Part shown: positions 28,181 through 43,204 of the stretch, piece after piece
How the letters are laid out: each line of letters opens with the position of its first letter
Numbering within the stretch: the stretch's first letter is position 1
DNA from: Prunus persica
Taxonomy: Eukaryota > Streptophyta > Magnoliopsida > Rosales > Rosaceae
DNA length: 64,000 bases
Assembly (NCBI RefSeq): GCF_000346465.2
Contig: NC_034009.1
Location: 37,130,844-37,194,843, forward strand
Reading direction: 5' to 3'
The notes under the pieces: generated by a model
The model's input: the letters and a program-made list of their open reading frames with translations, nothing else
Told to the model about the DNA's origin: nothing
Databases searched by the model: none
Translations under genes and position numbers: made by a program

Positions 28181-31100
28181 GGTTTTGCTGTTGTTGGTGG
28201 GTTCAGCCAAGGCTAGTGGAAGAGGGAATAAATGTCAAATAACTCAACAGACAATTGCAGGAATAGGTGGTGTTGTTGATTACAAGCTCTCGTGTGGGCA
28301 AGGAACAGAAAATAGCCATGAAAATGGCTATCCAAGACCTTTTCCACTCAACCTGCGCTAGATTGGATTTGCACCTTGAAGATTCACAAGGCAATTCAGC
28401 TGGAGCAATAGCTGGTGGTAAAGTTATAAACTTAATGTCACAAACTGATATAAACGTTAGTCGTTTAATGCTCTTGAATTTGCATGCCAATATCATCAAA
28501 ATTTGGTTAGTTGGGTCTAAATATGGACATGTATGTTTGTTTTGCAGCAATCAATCTGCTCAATAGCAAACAAGTTGTAGCCATAATTGGAACACTGACC
28601 ATGCAGGAAGCAGCTCTAGTTTCTGAGATTGGTCATAATAACACCAAAATATTTCCCCCCGTCATATCACTTCCTTCCACTACCATAAGCCCACCAACTG
28701 AGTCTCTTCAATGGCCAAATTTCTTCCAATTAGCTAACGATATCCTCTTCCATAAGCAATGCGTTGCAGCCTTAGTTGGTCATTTCCAATGGCGGAAGGT
28801 GACTGCAATTTACGAGCACAAAAATGAACTTTCTTCCGCTTCTGCAATCATGATTAGTATCCTCTCTGATTCACTTAGATTAGTCAACTCAGAGATTGAG
28901 CACTACAGAGCTTTCCCATCCCTTTCTTCTCTCTCTGACCCGGATGGCTTCGTTGACAAGGAACTTAAGAATTTGAGAAGCAAGAGCAACCGGGTTTTTA
29001 TAGTCATGCAGTTTTCTTTACAGTCAGCTGTCCTTTTTTTTGAAAAGGCAAAGCAATTGGGCATGATGGACAAAGGCCATGTTTGGATTGTAACAGATGA
29101 GATTGCAAGCCTTCTTGATTCTGTTGATTCTTCTATCAAATACAACATGCAGGGTGTTGTTGGTATTAAAACCAACTTCATAGAAACTACAAAGACTTTC
29201 AGACGGTTCAAAACCAGATTTCACAGAATATACGGACTACAATACCTTGAAGAAGAAGAAAATTCTAGTCCTAGTATCTTTGCTCTTCGAGCTTATGACA
29301 CAATCTGGGCTATTGCTGGAGCCATGAAAAATGTTACCACAAAAGAATTGTCTCAAAAAATTGTGTCCACTTCTTTCCAAGGTCTAAGTGGCAAGATAGA
29401 ATTCAAAAATGGCATGCTATCACAACCACCAACCTTTCAAATCATTAATATTGTTGGCAAAAGCTACAGAGAGATAGCATTCTGGTCACCAAGATTTGGT
29501 TTCTCAGAGAACTTGATCATGCACAGTGACATGAAAGAGAGGATTGAGAATGGTTCTATTCAAGTTTTGGGTCCAATCTATTGGCCTGGTGGCTTGCTAG
29601 CAACCCCAAAGGGGTGGATACCAGTTGAAGGGGAAAGACCCTTAAAGATTGGGATCCCTGCAAGGGGTGCCTTCAATCAATTTCTGAAAGTAAGCTATGA
29701 TCAGGAGAGGAATGAGACACAAATATCTGGATTTTCAATTGATGTTTTTGAAGCAGCAGTCAAACATCTCCCTTATCAATTGCCTTATGTGTTTGTTCCC
29801 TTCAATGGCTCATATGATGAATTGGTGCAACAGGTCTACTACAAGGTAGATGTTCTTCTTCTTTTGAACTGTATTTGACCTTATTATAGCATGACAATTT
29901 GATTCTTTGTACAATAAGGCTTGGATGCAGCTGTTGGTGATATAGAAGTCGTAGCGGATCGGTATCGTTTTGTTGAATTCTCACAGCCATATGTGAGCTC
30001 TGGACTTGTGATGGTAGTCACCGTAAAGCCAGATAAGCTGAAGGAAAAATGGATGTTCATGAAGACCTTCACCAAAAGCATGTGGTTCCTCTTGATTGTG
30101 GCGCACCTTTCTGTATGCTTTGTCGTCTGGTTAATTGAAAATGAACATGGAGACAACCTTGAACTAAAGGGCATTGGGGCCATCCTTTGGTTCTCTGTCA
30201 CTATCCTGTTCTTTGCACAGAGTAAGTACTGAATCCCAAAAGCTTACGCTGTTTGAAAATGGACGGACAATGTATATCAAGCTAACATCCTAGATGTCGA
30301 TCTAAAATATGCAGGAGAACGAGTTCAGAGCAATTGGGCTCGGTTGGTGCTGGCTCCATGGTTAGTGGTGATTCTAGTTGTGACAGCTACTTTCACTGCA
30401 AGCCTCACCTCCATGATGACTGTCACTCGAGTTCAGCCGTCTGCGCTTGATGTTGAAACACTTAAGAGAACAAATGCAACTGTTGGGTGTAATGGTAATT
30501 CTTTTATTGTTAGATACGTGATTAATGTTTTAGAATTCAAACCAGAAAATACCAAAAGAATTGCCTCAATAAGTGACTACCCAAATGCCTTTGAGAGGAA
30601 AGATATTGCTGCAGCTTTCTTTGTTGCCCCCCATGCTAAAGTCTTCCTTGCAAAGTACTGCAAGGGATATATCAATTCAGGACCAGTTTACAAGCCTAGC
30701 GGCTTTGCATTTGTGAGTCTCTCCTTACTTATGTTTAATTTGTTAACCAATCTTTAATAAATAAAACTATTATCAGGTTGATATACATTGTTGACTCCTC
30801 TTCTGATAACCTCTCCACGTGCAAAATGGACTTGCACATGAATTCCATACACGTGAGATATGCAATCCGTAATACGATCAATAATTACGATACATGTAGA
30901 ATGAGAATCATTTATGTCAACATGTCATATTTTACAAAACATTACTCATGAGTCATTTTCAATCACCTCTAAACTTATCTTATTCCTGCATTTTTCATTA
31001 AATGTTTCAGGTTTTTGCAAAAGGTTCTCCTTTGGCTTTTGACATATCAGAGGCAATCCTAGAGACCAATGAGAGAGGACAAGTGGAACAACTAGAAAAA

Positions 31101-31463
31101 CAAATGCTCTCCTCTTATAACTGCTCCTCTTCAACCAAGTTGGAGAACGAAGATTCCATAGGTCCTGGGCCTTTCTCTGGCCTCTTCTTAATTTCGGGTT
31201 TCGTTTGTGCATCTGCATTTTTCGTCACAGTTGTGCGTATAGCGGGTAGGCATGTGCAGAACTTGAGCTGCATACGAGCAATGTTGATCAACACAAGAAT
31301 TTGGAAATGGACTTCTATATCCTTAGCCATGAGCTGCAGAAAACCTAAAAGCTACTGCTCCACAAGAAGCTCCATGGTGAAGCCAAACAGCCAAGGAGAA
31401 AAGCTTGATGAGCTAGAACACAATTCAATGAGTACTGGAATGGTAATTATTACTCAACACTGA
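28155..31463 (+). pseudogene. clade-2 glutamate-receptor-like gene, near-complete but with two frame breaks
   Basis: GLRs are ligand-gated cation channels. Exons: 28155-28417, 28548-29845, 29919-30221, 30315-30712, 31011-31463 (about 890 codons). Signal peptide MSSSLSFYLVLLLLVGSAKA. The ANF-type domain runs through exon 2 and the binding domain starts at KIGIPARGAF. M1 is WFLLIVAHLSVCFVVWLIE, the pore GAILWFSVTILFFAQ, M3 [17 protein letters not shown] (unusual, most plant GLRs have SYTANL there), and M4 SGLFLISGFVCASAFFVTV. Break 1: one extra base near 28282 (GATTACAAGC against GATCACAGC in the sister copy) shifts exon 1 and gives a stop. Break 2: exon 2 ends in phase 0 but exon 3 (before LDAAVGDIEVV) needs one more base. 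Sequencing error is possible, since both breaks are single-base. A GLR promoter module precedes it. Confidence 0.8.
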
Positions 31464-32859
31464 AATTAGTTTAACAATTTGTATGTTGCAAAATCAAATT
31501 CTTCCATGAAGAATTGTAAATACAAAGAACTTAACTTGTATACTAGAAGATTCAATGAAGGTTGTGTATAGTTTTATCCTTTCTGATGCAATTCAAATTT
31601 TCTCAGCAATTATTATTAGTCAAGTCCTAATAATTGACCACACTTTTGGAGTTTACGTTTAATTGTCTAACGATGAAATCTTACTATCTTTTTGAAGAAG
31701 AGGATTCGAACTTAGAACCTCTTGCAATATTAAGATAAGAAAATCATAAGGATTTTCTAAGGTTTTCTTGGGGCTGTTGGCCCTTTTTGCAACGATAATC
31801 AAAGAATTTTCTAAGGTGATCAAAGGGCAAAGTAATGGCTAAAACTGGTAAAGTTGGTGCATGCACTATTTTTTATGAGTGATAAACTATAGACCACCTT
31901 TCATGGAACTTTTCTCTTTTTTTTTGGATGAAGGAACTTTTCTCTTTTAATTACCCAATGGGCATACAAAGTGAGAATTCTTCGCACTTCGAGGAGGAAG
32001 GAAAAAAAAACAATTGAGTGGCTGGCTCTAACAATTAGAATCATGATTAAATGCACAAAATGGTAATGATTTTTTAATTCTAAACAGTCCAATCATAATC
32101 CAACGGTCATGATCAAACCAATCAGACTCCCCCACACGATCCCCTCGTGACGCACACGTTTCAGCGCCTTGACCCCGGGACCACGAAAAGTTAATCAAAC
32201 CACGGGTCACCTAAATCCAAATCCCAAAACGCAGACCGGCACAAACTAACACGACACGGTCCCAGCAAGTCCAGGCTCGAAACGTTAGTCTCACGCACCG
32301 GATCGAAACCCGTACAGTACAGCCAATTCAGATTCACAACCCTCTTTTGCTTGTTAAATTTGCAATGTATAGATCTCCGCCGACACAGCCATCCACCAAT
32401 ACAGTGTCCTTTTTTGTCTCTCTCTCTCTCTCCTCTTTCTTTCTCTCTCTAAAAAGTCAGAAATGAAAAATAATTAAATAAAAAAATTGCCTCCGAGATT
32501 CCAGTTCATGCGAGGAAAACGATGGCGTCGATTGCACTCCATTCCCTAGAAAGCCAAAAACAAAAACAAAAGCAAAACAGATTAACATTTTTAATTTTCC
32601 ATTTTATATTATCCAGCCAAGCATATAAATAGAGATTTTATTTACATATACTACGCATAAGCCAGTGCATACTTTCGAGTATCCTTTTGCTTGCACTCTT
32701 ACTCTGTCATTTTCGCAAACACTTGGCTCGCCAGATCTCTCCTCGAATTCTTGCAGCCGAAGCTTCTTCATTTCGTCGCTGAAATGCTTCACGGATTGAG
32801 GTTTTGATCTGGCTTTGTGGCTTCTCAGGGTTGATTTGATCGGGTTTGTTGTTGGAGAA
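31464..32859. other. GLR 3' flank and NDR kinase promoter/5' leader
   Basis: No gene is seen. The first part is the GLR 3' flank. A (CT)n run at about 32417-32450 and GC-richer sequence from 32.1 kb suggest the promoter and 5' UTR of the kinase gene. Confidence 0.55.
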
Positions 32860-36941
<4,082 letters not shown>

Positions 36942-38100
36942 GTATTGTAAGGGACTGAGAATTATTATTTTCCTCTGGCGTGTAATCTGCAACAGAAGCC
37001 GTTGTTGCTAAAGCTATGCAAGATTTGTTGTAAACATGAAGACATGAATAAAGAGGTCAGCTTAAAGTTGATATGATCTTGGGTGGTATTCTTTATCACT
37101 CCACCCCAAATACGCCTTGATGTATAACTGCTGCTGTAAAAACCATCATTCTTAAATTCAACCTTCCCCCCCCCCCCTATGTTTCCTGAGTTTTTTGTTA
37201 TAACATATGTATTCCCTTATTTTTAGTACAAGGAAAATTTGTACATTAATTATACCAACATCTTATTCAGTTTTGTCTATCAGAGTGGATACATCATCGA
37301 AATATCTATTACATTATGGATGCTTTGGATTTGAATTTTTTTCTTTCTTTCTTTTGTCCTGAATTTGAATTTGAATTTGAATTTACAAAAAACGAAAACA
37401 CTTATAACGACTTGTTCTAGCCCAAAAAAACATCACTTATCTACTTGTTCACCAATTGTTAAACTACACGTGGCACCAATAAACCTTGATGCATGCAGCT
37501 CCGAACCCTCCATGTAATTTACTTATACTCGAGTTTTCGTGTTCCATTTCCCCTCCTCCAATGTTATCGAAGTGGTGACGAAATGAAGTTGCTTTTAATT
37601 GTAATGATGTAAAGCAGTTCTCATCCAATAAATATACTAGAATGCAGAATTAGGATAGATATTCATTGTACCTGAGACATACAGTGATTTGACTCTGACT
37701 AGCCCGATTATCTCCCAAATTATTTTGTATGATCAAGATAGCAGCTCAATTATGTGGACCCACTCAAGATATTTTCTTAGCCGATCTACATCTTTCACAT
37801 TTTTTAAATTCCCATTGTTCTTTCTTTATATTTTGTCTATAATTTGTTTTCTGATATTATCTTCTTTGTGTTACACCTAAAGGACACATACGATAAATTA
37901 TAGGATGGTTTTGTAATAAGGTCACGTGGTAGCTTGTATATATGTTATAATATGAGTGAACGACATGATGGATATTTCCCTCTTTTAGAAAATAATATCA
38001 ATAAATATTCATTTATATTATAACATGTGTTCGTACTATTGTACTACACTATAACTACTCAACTCAAAGAATTAATTTTAAAATATTTTTCTTTCACCAA

Positions 38101-38168
38101 TAGAGTATAACTTAGTTGGTTGAGCTCTTTCACCTCCACTCATGTGGTGGACAGAGGTTTAAAACTCT
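38101..38168 (+). mobile_element. tRNA-derived SINE head (box A and box B)
   Basis: The sequence has a box-A-like TAACTTAGTTGGTTGAGC and, 35 bp later, a degenerate box B (GAGGTTTAAAACTCT). This spacing is typical of tRNA-derived SINEs. It is too divergent to be a tRNA gene, with no acceptor-stem pairing or CCA-like end. Confidence 0.45.
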
Positions 38169-38189
38169 CAAAAATCCATTAAATAATAG

Positions 38190-38475
38190 GAGATTCACTA
38201 TTATACCCAATGTAGGGGCCCAAATTATAAAAAATACCCTATATGAAATGGACTTTAGAAACACGCCCAAATATCATTTACAACATAACAAAAAGGCTTT
38301 TAACTTCTTATAAATTACAAAACTGCCATCAATTTCTTAAAACAAGTCCAACTTCAAAACCTCATAAAAAAAACCCAAAATACTCAATAGGGTATCAAAG
38401 TAATTTAATAATCCAACTTAAATTCAATAGAACCAGTTATCATTTTTGGGGTTTATTTATAGAAATTCAATAGTA
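38190..38475 (+). repeat. dispersed repeat, copy 1 (inverted relative to 53390-53705)
   Basis: GATTCACTATTATACCCAAT, ATATGAAATGGACTTT and ACATAACAAAAAGGCTTTTA all recur as reverse complements at 53705 down to 53390. The two copies are near full-length, opposite in orientation, and lack open frames. This is probably a non-autonomous transposon family; its class is not recognised. Confidence 0.75.
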
Positions 38476-38900
38476 TATAATTTATCTATATTATTAGTGC
38501 TAAGAATGAATATATCACTAAATATCTCTTAAATATTTGGATGAAGACCCTAAACAAAAAAAGTTTTTCTTTCCTTTTCCTTAAACGAACAAATAAAAAA
38601 GGAATTCTTATTTGGTGAGGCAGAACCATAAATAAAGTGACCACATCTCTTTATCTCGACAGGTCCTTTTCTTCTATATTTCGAAATCTTTAATAAATCA
38701 CAGTGATTTCATTGGACCTCACCAAATTCAGATACTTGAATATTTAAAAAATTGTTTTTATTAACTAATATCTTGTACCTCTAAACTGAAATTGCAAGGA
38801 AGAAAAGAAATATCAAAGACGAAAACGGCACGAAAGGGGTCGGGCCAACAACCCGACCCGAAAGTGAAAAGAGCGCGCGAAGAGGCGACGTAGGTGACAG

Positions 38901-39205
38901 TTAAAGGGCGGTGCCACGTAACCCAAAGCCGAAGGCAAAAGACAGGAGATATTTTGGAGGCTCCAATAAATATCTTGGCATCGCCACAGCGCCCATCAAA
39001 ACCTGGGAGTGACGTGGCAGCGCCATGGCCCCATGACACGTGTAAAAGGAGTGACAACTGTACCGTTCTTTTGTTCCCATCACCGCCTCCAAAGCCTTCA
39101 TTCCCTTTCGTTTCAATTCCAACCATCTTCTTCTTCTTAGATCACCTGAATTCTAGACCTTTGAAAAGCCATAGAGTTTCGAGAGCTGGGTTTTCGTTGT
39201 AATTT
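38901..39205 (+). promoter_or_regulatory. COR27-like promoter with evening elements and ABREs
   Basis: Within 300 bp of the start codon: TACGTGGC ABRE on the minus strand (38913-38920), an exact evening element AAAATATCT on the minus strand (38947-38955), a second AAATATCT on the plus strand (38968-38975), ACGTGGC (39012-39018) and a CACGTG G-box (39037-39042). Evening elements bind CCA1/LHY/RVE factors and ABREs bind ABF factors. The set matches the known cold, clock and light control of COR27/COR28. Confidence 0.8.
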
Positions 39206-41374
39206 ATGGATAATTTCAGGGCGAGAGAGTTGCAGATTTCTCAGTTAACCGTTGAGAGGCCAAGCCAGTTTGCTGCGCCGGACGAGGACCCTCCATCAGA
39301 CCTGGTACTTTTCTGCTCTATATTTGCAGAAAAATCCGTACTTTGATCTTTTGGTTCGTTTCTCTTTTCTTTATTTTGAAAATTGGAACATGGTTTCTCC
39401 ATGTCCCTTCCCAAAAAAACCCAATTGACGCTTACTTTGTGTGATTTATTTTCATTTTTTGGTTGGGATCTAATGGAAATTGGAAGGGATGGGGTTGGCT
39501 TATTGACAAGCTTTTTTGTAATGATCAAAATGGAAAAGTCGTCTTTTATTAATTAGAAATTGTGGGTTTTTTATCTTCTTTCTTTTCATGAAAATAATGA
39601 CTGATATTTGTTATAGCGTTGCTCATTTCGTAGGGGATAATTGAAATATAGGAATGCCAATGCTTCCTTTTGCACTATTATGGAAGTAATATTGTGTGTA
39701 TGAAATGGTTTGTGTTTCAAAAACTGAGAGGATGGTGTTGTCTAAATTTTTTTTGTTTCTCTAGTGACAACTTTTAACCTCTTTTTTGCTGGCAACAAAG
39801 GTGAAATGTTTTCTGCAAAGACATGCATATGTACATGTATGTGTGTGTGTATTTGTGTATTTGTGTGTAGTCTGATTTAAAGATTTCTGATCATAGTACA
39901 TAACTTTATTAGGGTACTCCGGCCACAACAGAAACTATGTCTACAGAATGGACGGATGAGAAACACAGTATGTACCTGAAATCTATGGAAGCATCATTTG
40001 TTAACCAGTTGTATAGTTCCATGGATTCGCGGGGTTGGCACTCACAAAAGGGAAGTTTTTTGCATCCCAAATCATTAAGGCAACCCCAGTTCAATTCTCG
40101 AGCCCCTTCTGGCCAGGTTTTAGTCTGATCTATTTCTTGTAATGGCTATTCGATTGTATTATATAAATATGTGAATTAATTGGAACTTAATTGTTTGTTG
40201 CAGTTTAAGGTACTTCGAGGTGGCTGCTGGCAGAAAATCAATTTTGTAAGAGCTGAAGCTGAATTAAATAAGGCAGATGGATCTTGTGGTGATCTTCTGG
40301 AAAATCCGTGGGTGCTGCACTTCAGATCTTCCTGCAAGACCAAAGAAGTTGAATCTCCCATTGTCCAAGAAGCAGTTGCATCTGTAAGTGAGGAAGTTGA
40401 TTCAATTGGGAAGAAGGAAATGCCCTGTGCACCAGCTACTTGTTCAAAGCATTTTCGTGCATCTCGCTCTCAGTTGTGCCATCAGGATATGGTTGGAGGC
40501 AACACAGGTGCTCTCAGCTATATTTTGGTGTGTTTGCTGAAAGATTTTGCCTAACTGTGTCTTGCAATGATTTTTTCCTCTCCCGCTATTGATTTTGTGT
40601 TTTAGTGTGCTTGTCTTGCATTATATGCTCTCTGTTGACAGTCTTTACTACACAGAAGAAACAAATACTTTCACCTGACATGGATTTTGATTGAATGGAG
40701 TTTCAAATGCTTAAATTGATTTAGTGAAATATCCTGCCTCATTCATCCAGTATTGTTTCTTTTATCCTACCCTTCAACTCCATTCTGTCATCTAGAGTAT
40801 TTATGGAAATTTGGAATTTGAAAGGATAAGATGTAACCTTATAAACAAAATGACAGATGAAGTAGTTGGATGTGGATGGCACAGACATAGTTTTTACTGG
40901 TATATCAATCAATGGTAGAGAATAATGGGAGCCTGTTATGTGGTTGGATTTCTTTTATGCATTTTTGTACATGAGATTCATTTTCAGTGTTGCAAAACAA
41001 GAATATATTCTATTCTGTTGAGGCCAAATAGATCATAATTTGTACTTGCACTCTAAAATTGTCTGAAATAAGACTTCTAAATATATCTTCTAGCTGCCAA
41101 AAATTCATAAATCCTACTTTATGCTTGCAGAAGTGTCAGACCAGAACTTTGTTGATGAAGATATCAAAGAAGAAAAAACTCTTGGTTCATGTGATGCTAA
41201 GAGGATGAAAGCTCTTATACTCGATGTTGCAAATAACGATCAGGTAATGTACAATGCTTTATGCCTAAGACCAAATTTAGGTTGTTCTCCATCATGTGGC
41301 AATGGAGTCTTAATTTTGTTCTCTCTTATCTGCACTTTTAGGTTGTTCCACTGCGCAAGCCTGCTGATACCTGA
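39206..41374 (+). CDS. COR27: COR27/COR28-like cold- and clock-regulated protein
   Basis: Small plant-specific nuclear regulator that in Arabidopsis links cold, the circadian clock and photomorphogenesis. Five exons in phase: 39206-39304, 39913-40116, 40204-40507, 41131-41243, 41342-41374, giving 250 aa. The diagnostic block is STEWTDEKHSMYLKSMEASF followed by VNQLY. A second conserved motif is FKVLRGGCWQKINF, and the C-terminus holds DQNFVDED and the short PLRKPADT end. No enzyme or membrane features are seen. The start is the only ATG in frame at the head of exon 1 (MDNFRARELQISQLTVERPSQ). Evening elements and ABREs lie just upstream. The family call rests on remembered motifs, and the COR27 versus COR28 choice is open. 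Confidence 0.82.
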
Positions 41375-42476
41375 AGATGTAACTAAGAATAATATTTCTA
41401 GAGCTAGATGAAGGGGACCCTGTAAGAGACAATGGATGCATTGTATGATTACGTTCTAACCTATGAATAATGGATGGAGACAGCATATTGACACTAGAGA
41501 CCAAGTTTTAAGGTGTTGTTGTGTAGAGGCATACTTGTACATGTATGTCAGAGAGGGATAGAGATAGAGAGAGATTAATCAAGGCATTTATTCATATGTT
41601 TTGAACATTAGTACGAGTGGCATCAGTGCGACAAGAGTAGGAACAGGGCGGCAGAATGTGCTGTTACTATGCCTGTACAGATTTTGTTCTCACATTTTAG
41701 TCATTATTGTTAGTACCATTGCTAAGCTCTAGCACTGCTGTACTGGTGGAATGTAGTGTCTCATTTTTCTCTCTTCTTTGGCGAGGCAGAAACCCAGAGT
41801 TTAGACATGCTGATTCTACTGCAGATCGGGACTTTCTTCACTGCAATGAATTTTGTACTAAGCCATGATGAATGTATACAGTTGTATTGATTTTGCAAAT
41901 GGGTCACAAACACAATATACGTTGTGTGGGGGGAGAACAGAATTCATCTGTTCAAGAAGTTATTGTTCATGTAATTTATGTTGGGGTGACATGCAAGATT
42001 GATCTGAGGTTTTAACAGTTTAACTGATACAATTGTGACGGACAACATGTGGGAAGTGAGACATAAGTTCAAATGTGGTAAGAACACGTATGGAGAATGG
42101 AATACGAATGATGGTTTGTGTATTTCTAGAGTGACAAAAGATTACAAATTAAGGACGTGCAAAATTTTGAATCACGAGGTACGTGAGATGTCGAATGTCA
42201 AAAAGAGTTTCGATAATGCATCAGAAGCAGCAAGTTATTTTCATTAGGTACAAAACTTGCATGTGACGTGGTTACATTATCGCCTAATCATGTGTGCTAA
42301 TATTGGGAGAAAGACGAGTGTATACACCACCAATACATACACGTTTTCCTCCGGTCAAACACTGAACCAAAATCCTCCAAATTGATCACGGCAACTACTT
42401 TGATATCTAGGGTCATGGATGGATATTTCAATATTTTGGTGTCGAGCATTTTCAAGAGAGAGACTTTTATGCAATT

Positions 42477-42610
42477 GGGATATCACTTTTTGTTATCTTT
42501 GGCGAATAACACAATGACACGTAGGATAACTTTTTCACATGTCATTGCATTATTAATTGGAAATAGACAAACAGTGATATCTACATCACAAAAAAGTTTT
42601 TCTAATTTTC
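42477..42610 (+). repeat. dispersed repeat related to 49499-49610
   Basis: Shared landmarks in the same order: GGGATA(T/G)CACT, TTTTG(T/C)TATCT, GGATAACTTTTTCACATG versus TGATAATTTTTTCATATG, and AGTTTTTCT. There is no coding content. The class is unknown. Confidence 0.5.
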
Positions 42611-42639
42611 AAGGGATGAGGTAAAAGCGTGGGCAAACT

Positions 42640-42920
42640 TTATTTGCCTTACCACATAAGCATTTTTATGCTCCAGAGAAATAGGTAAATGGGTTGGCAA
42701 AATAGTATTCCCAACAAGGCAATGTTGATTACTTCAAAATAAATAGGTATATTGAGCCTCACTTATTTTTTACGATAAAATATCATCTCCACTCTCTTAC
42801 CTATTTTTTATAAAATATTATAATAATTTGTAGAATTGCTTGAAGTAATCAACCTTTTTCATAAGGTAAATATACCACCTAGATTTCATTTGCATATTTC
42901 TTAGGAGATGCTCTATGATG
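42640..42920. mobile_element. MITE-like element, copy 2
   Basis: GGCAAACTTTATTTGCCTTA, CATAAGCATTTTTATGCTCC and the end word GGAGATGCTC match copy 1 (1900-2310) in opposite orientation. AT-rich centre, no open frame. Limits are approximate. Confidence 0.5.
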
Positions 42921-43204
42921 AAACGTAAAATAAATTCATGAGATCAATTAACCCAAAAATCAAAAACGAACCCTGACGAAAAGCCGAAAACGCATGCGTA
43001 TCATTCGATTTTGGTCCAGCCCCGGAGTCTAATCCCTTGCCGTCTGAGACTTTCGCGGTAAGTCAATTCGCCGCCTTCCTTTTCTCACGTAAATCCCTAG
43101 CCCCTTGGATTTCGATTTTCAAAAAATTCCCCAGCTTCCTTCGTCTCAAGCTTTCCAAATATTTGGGGCTTTCAATTAGGGTTTCCCAATCGTTAAAATT
43201 CACA

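Larger units (their letters stand above)
36942..38900. other. intergenic region with repeats
   Basis: NDR 3' UTR (to about 37.2 kb), then AT-rich DNA with no credible gene. It contains a tRNA-like/SINE head (38101-38168) joined to a dispersed repeat (38190-38475). Confidence 0.6.
41375..43204. other. intergenic region with two repeat pieces
   Basis: COR27 3' UTR, then no credible gene. It contains a repeat similar to 49499-49610 (about 42477-42610), a MITE-like copy (42640-42920), and from about 43.0 kb the 5' UTR of the COQ10 gene. Confidence 0.6.

Noticed and set aside
38101..38168. Possible tRNA gene
   Set aside because: Box A and B are present but degenerate, with no acceptor-stem pairing or anticodon arm; it fits a SINE head better.
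43037..43204. N-terminal extension of COQ10 from upstream open sequence
   Set aside because: It lacks an ATG; the first in-frame ATG is 43205 and gives a good mitochondrial presequence.
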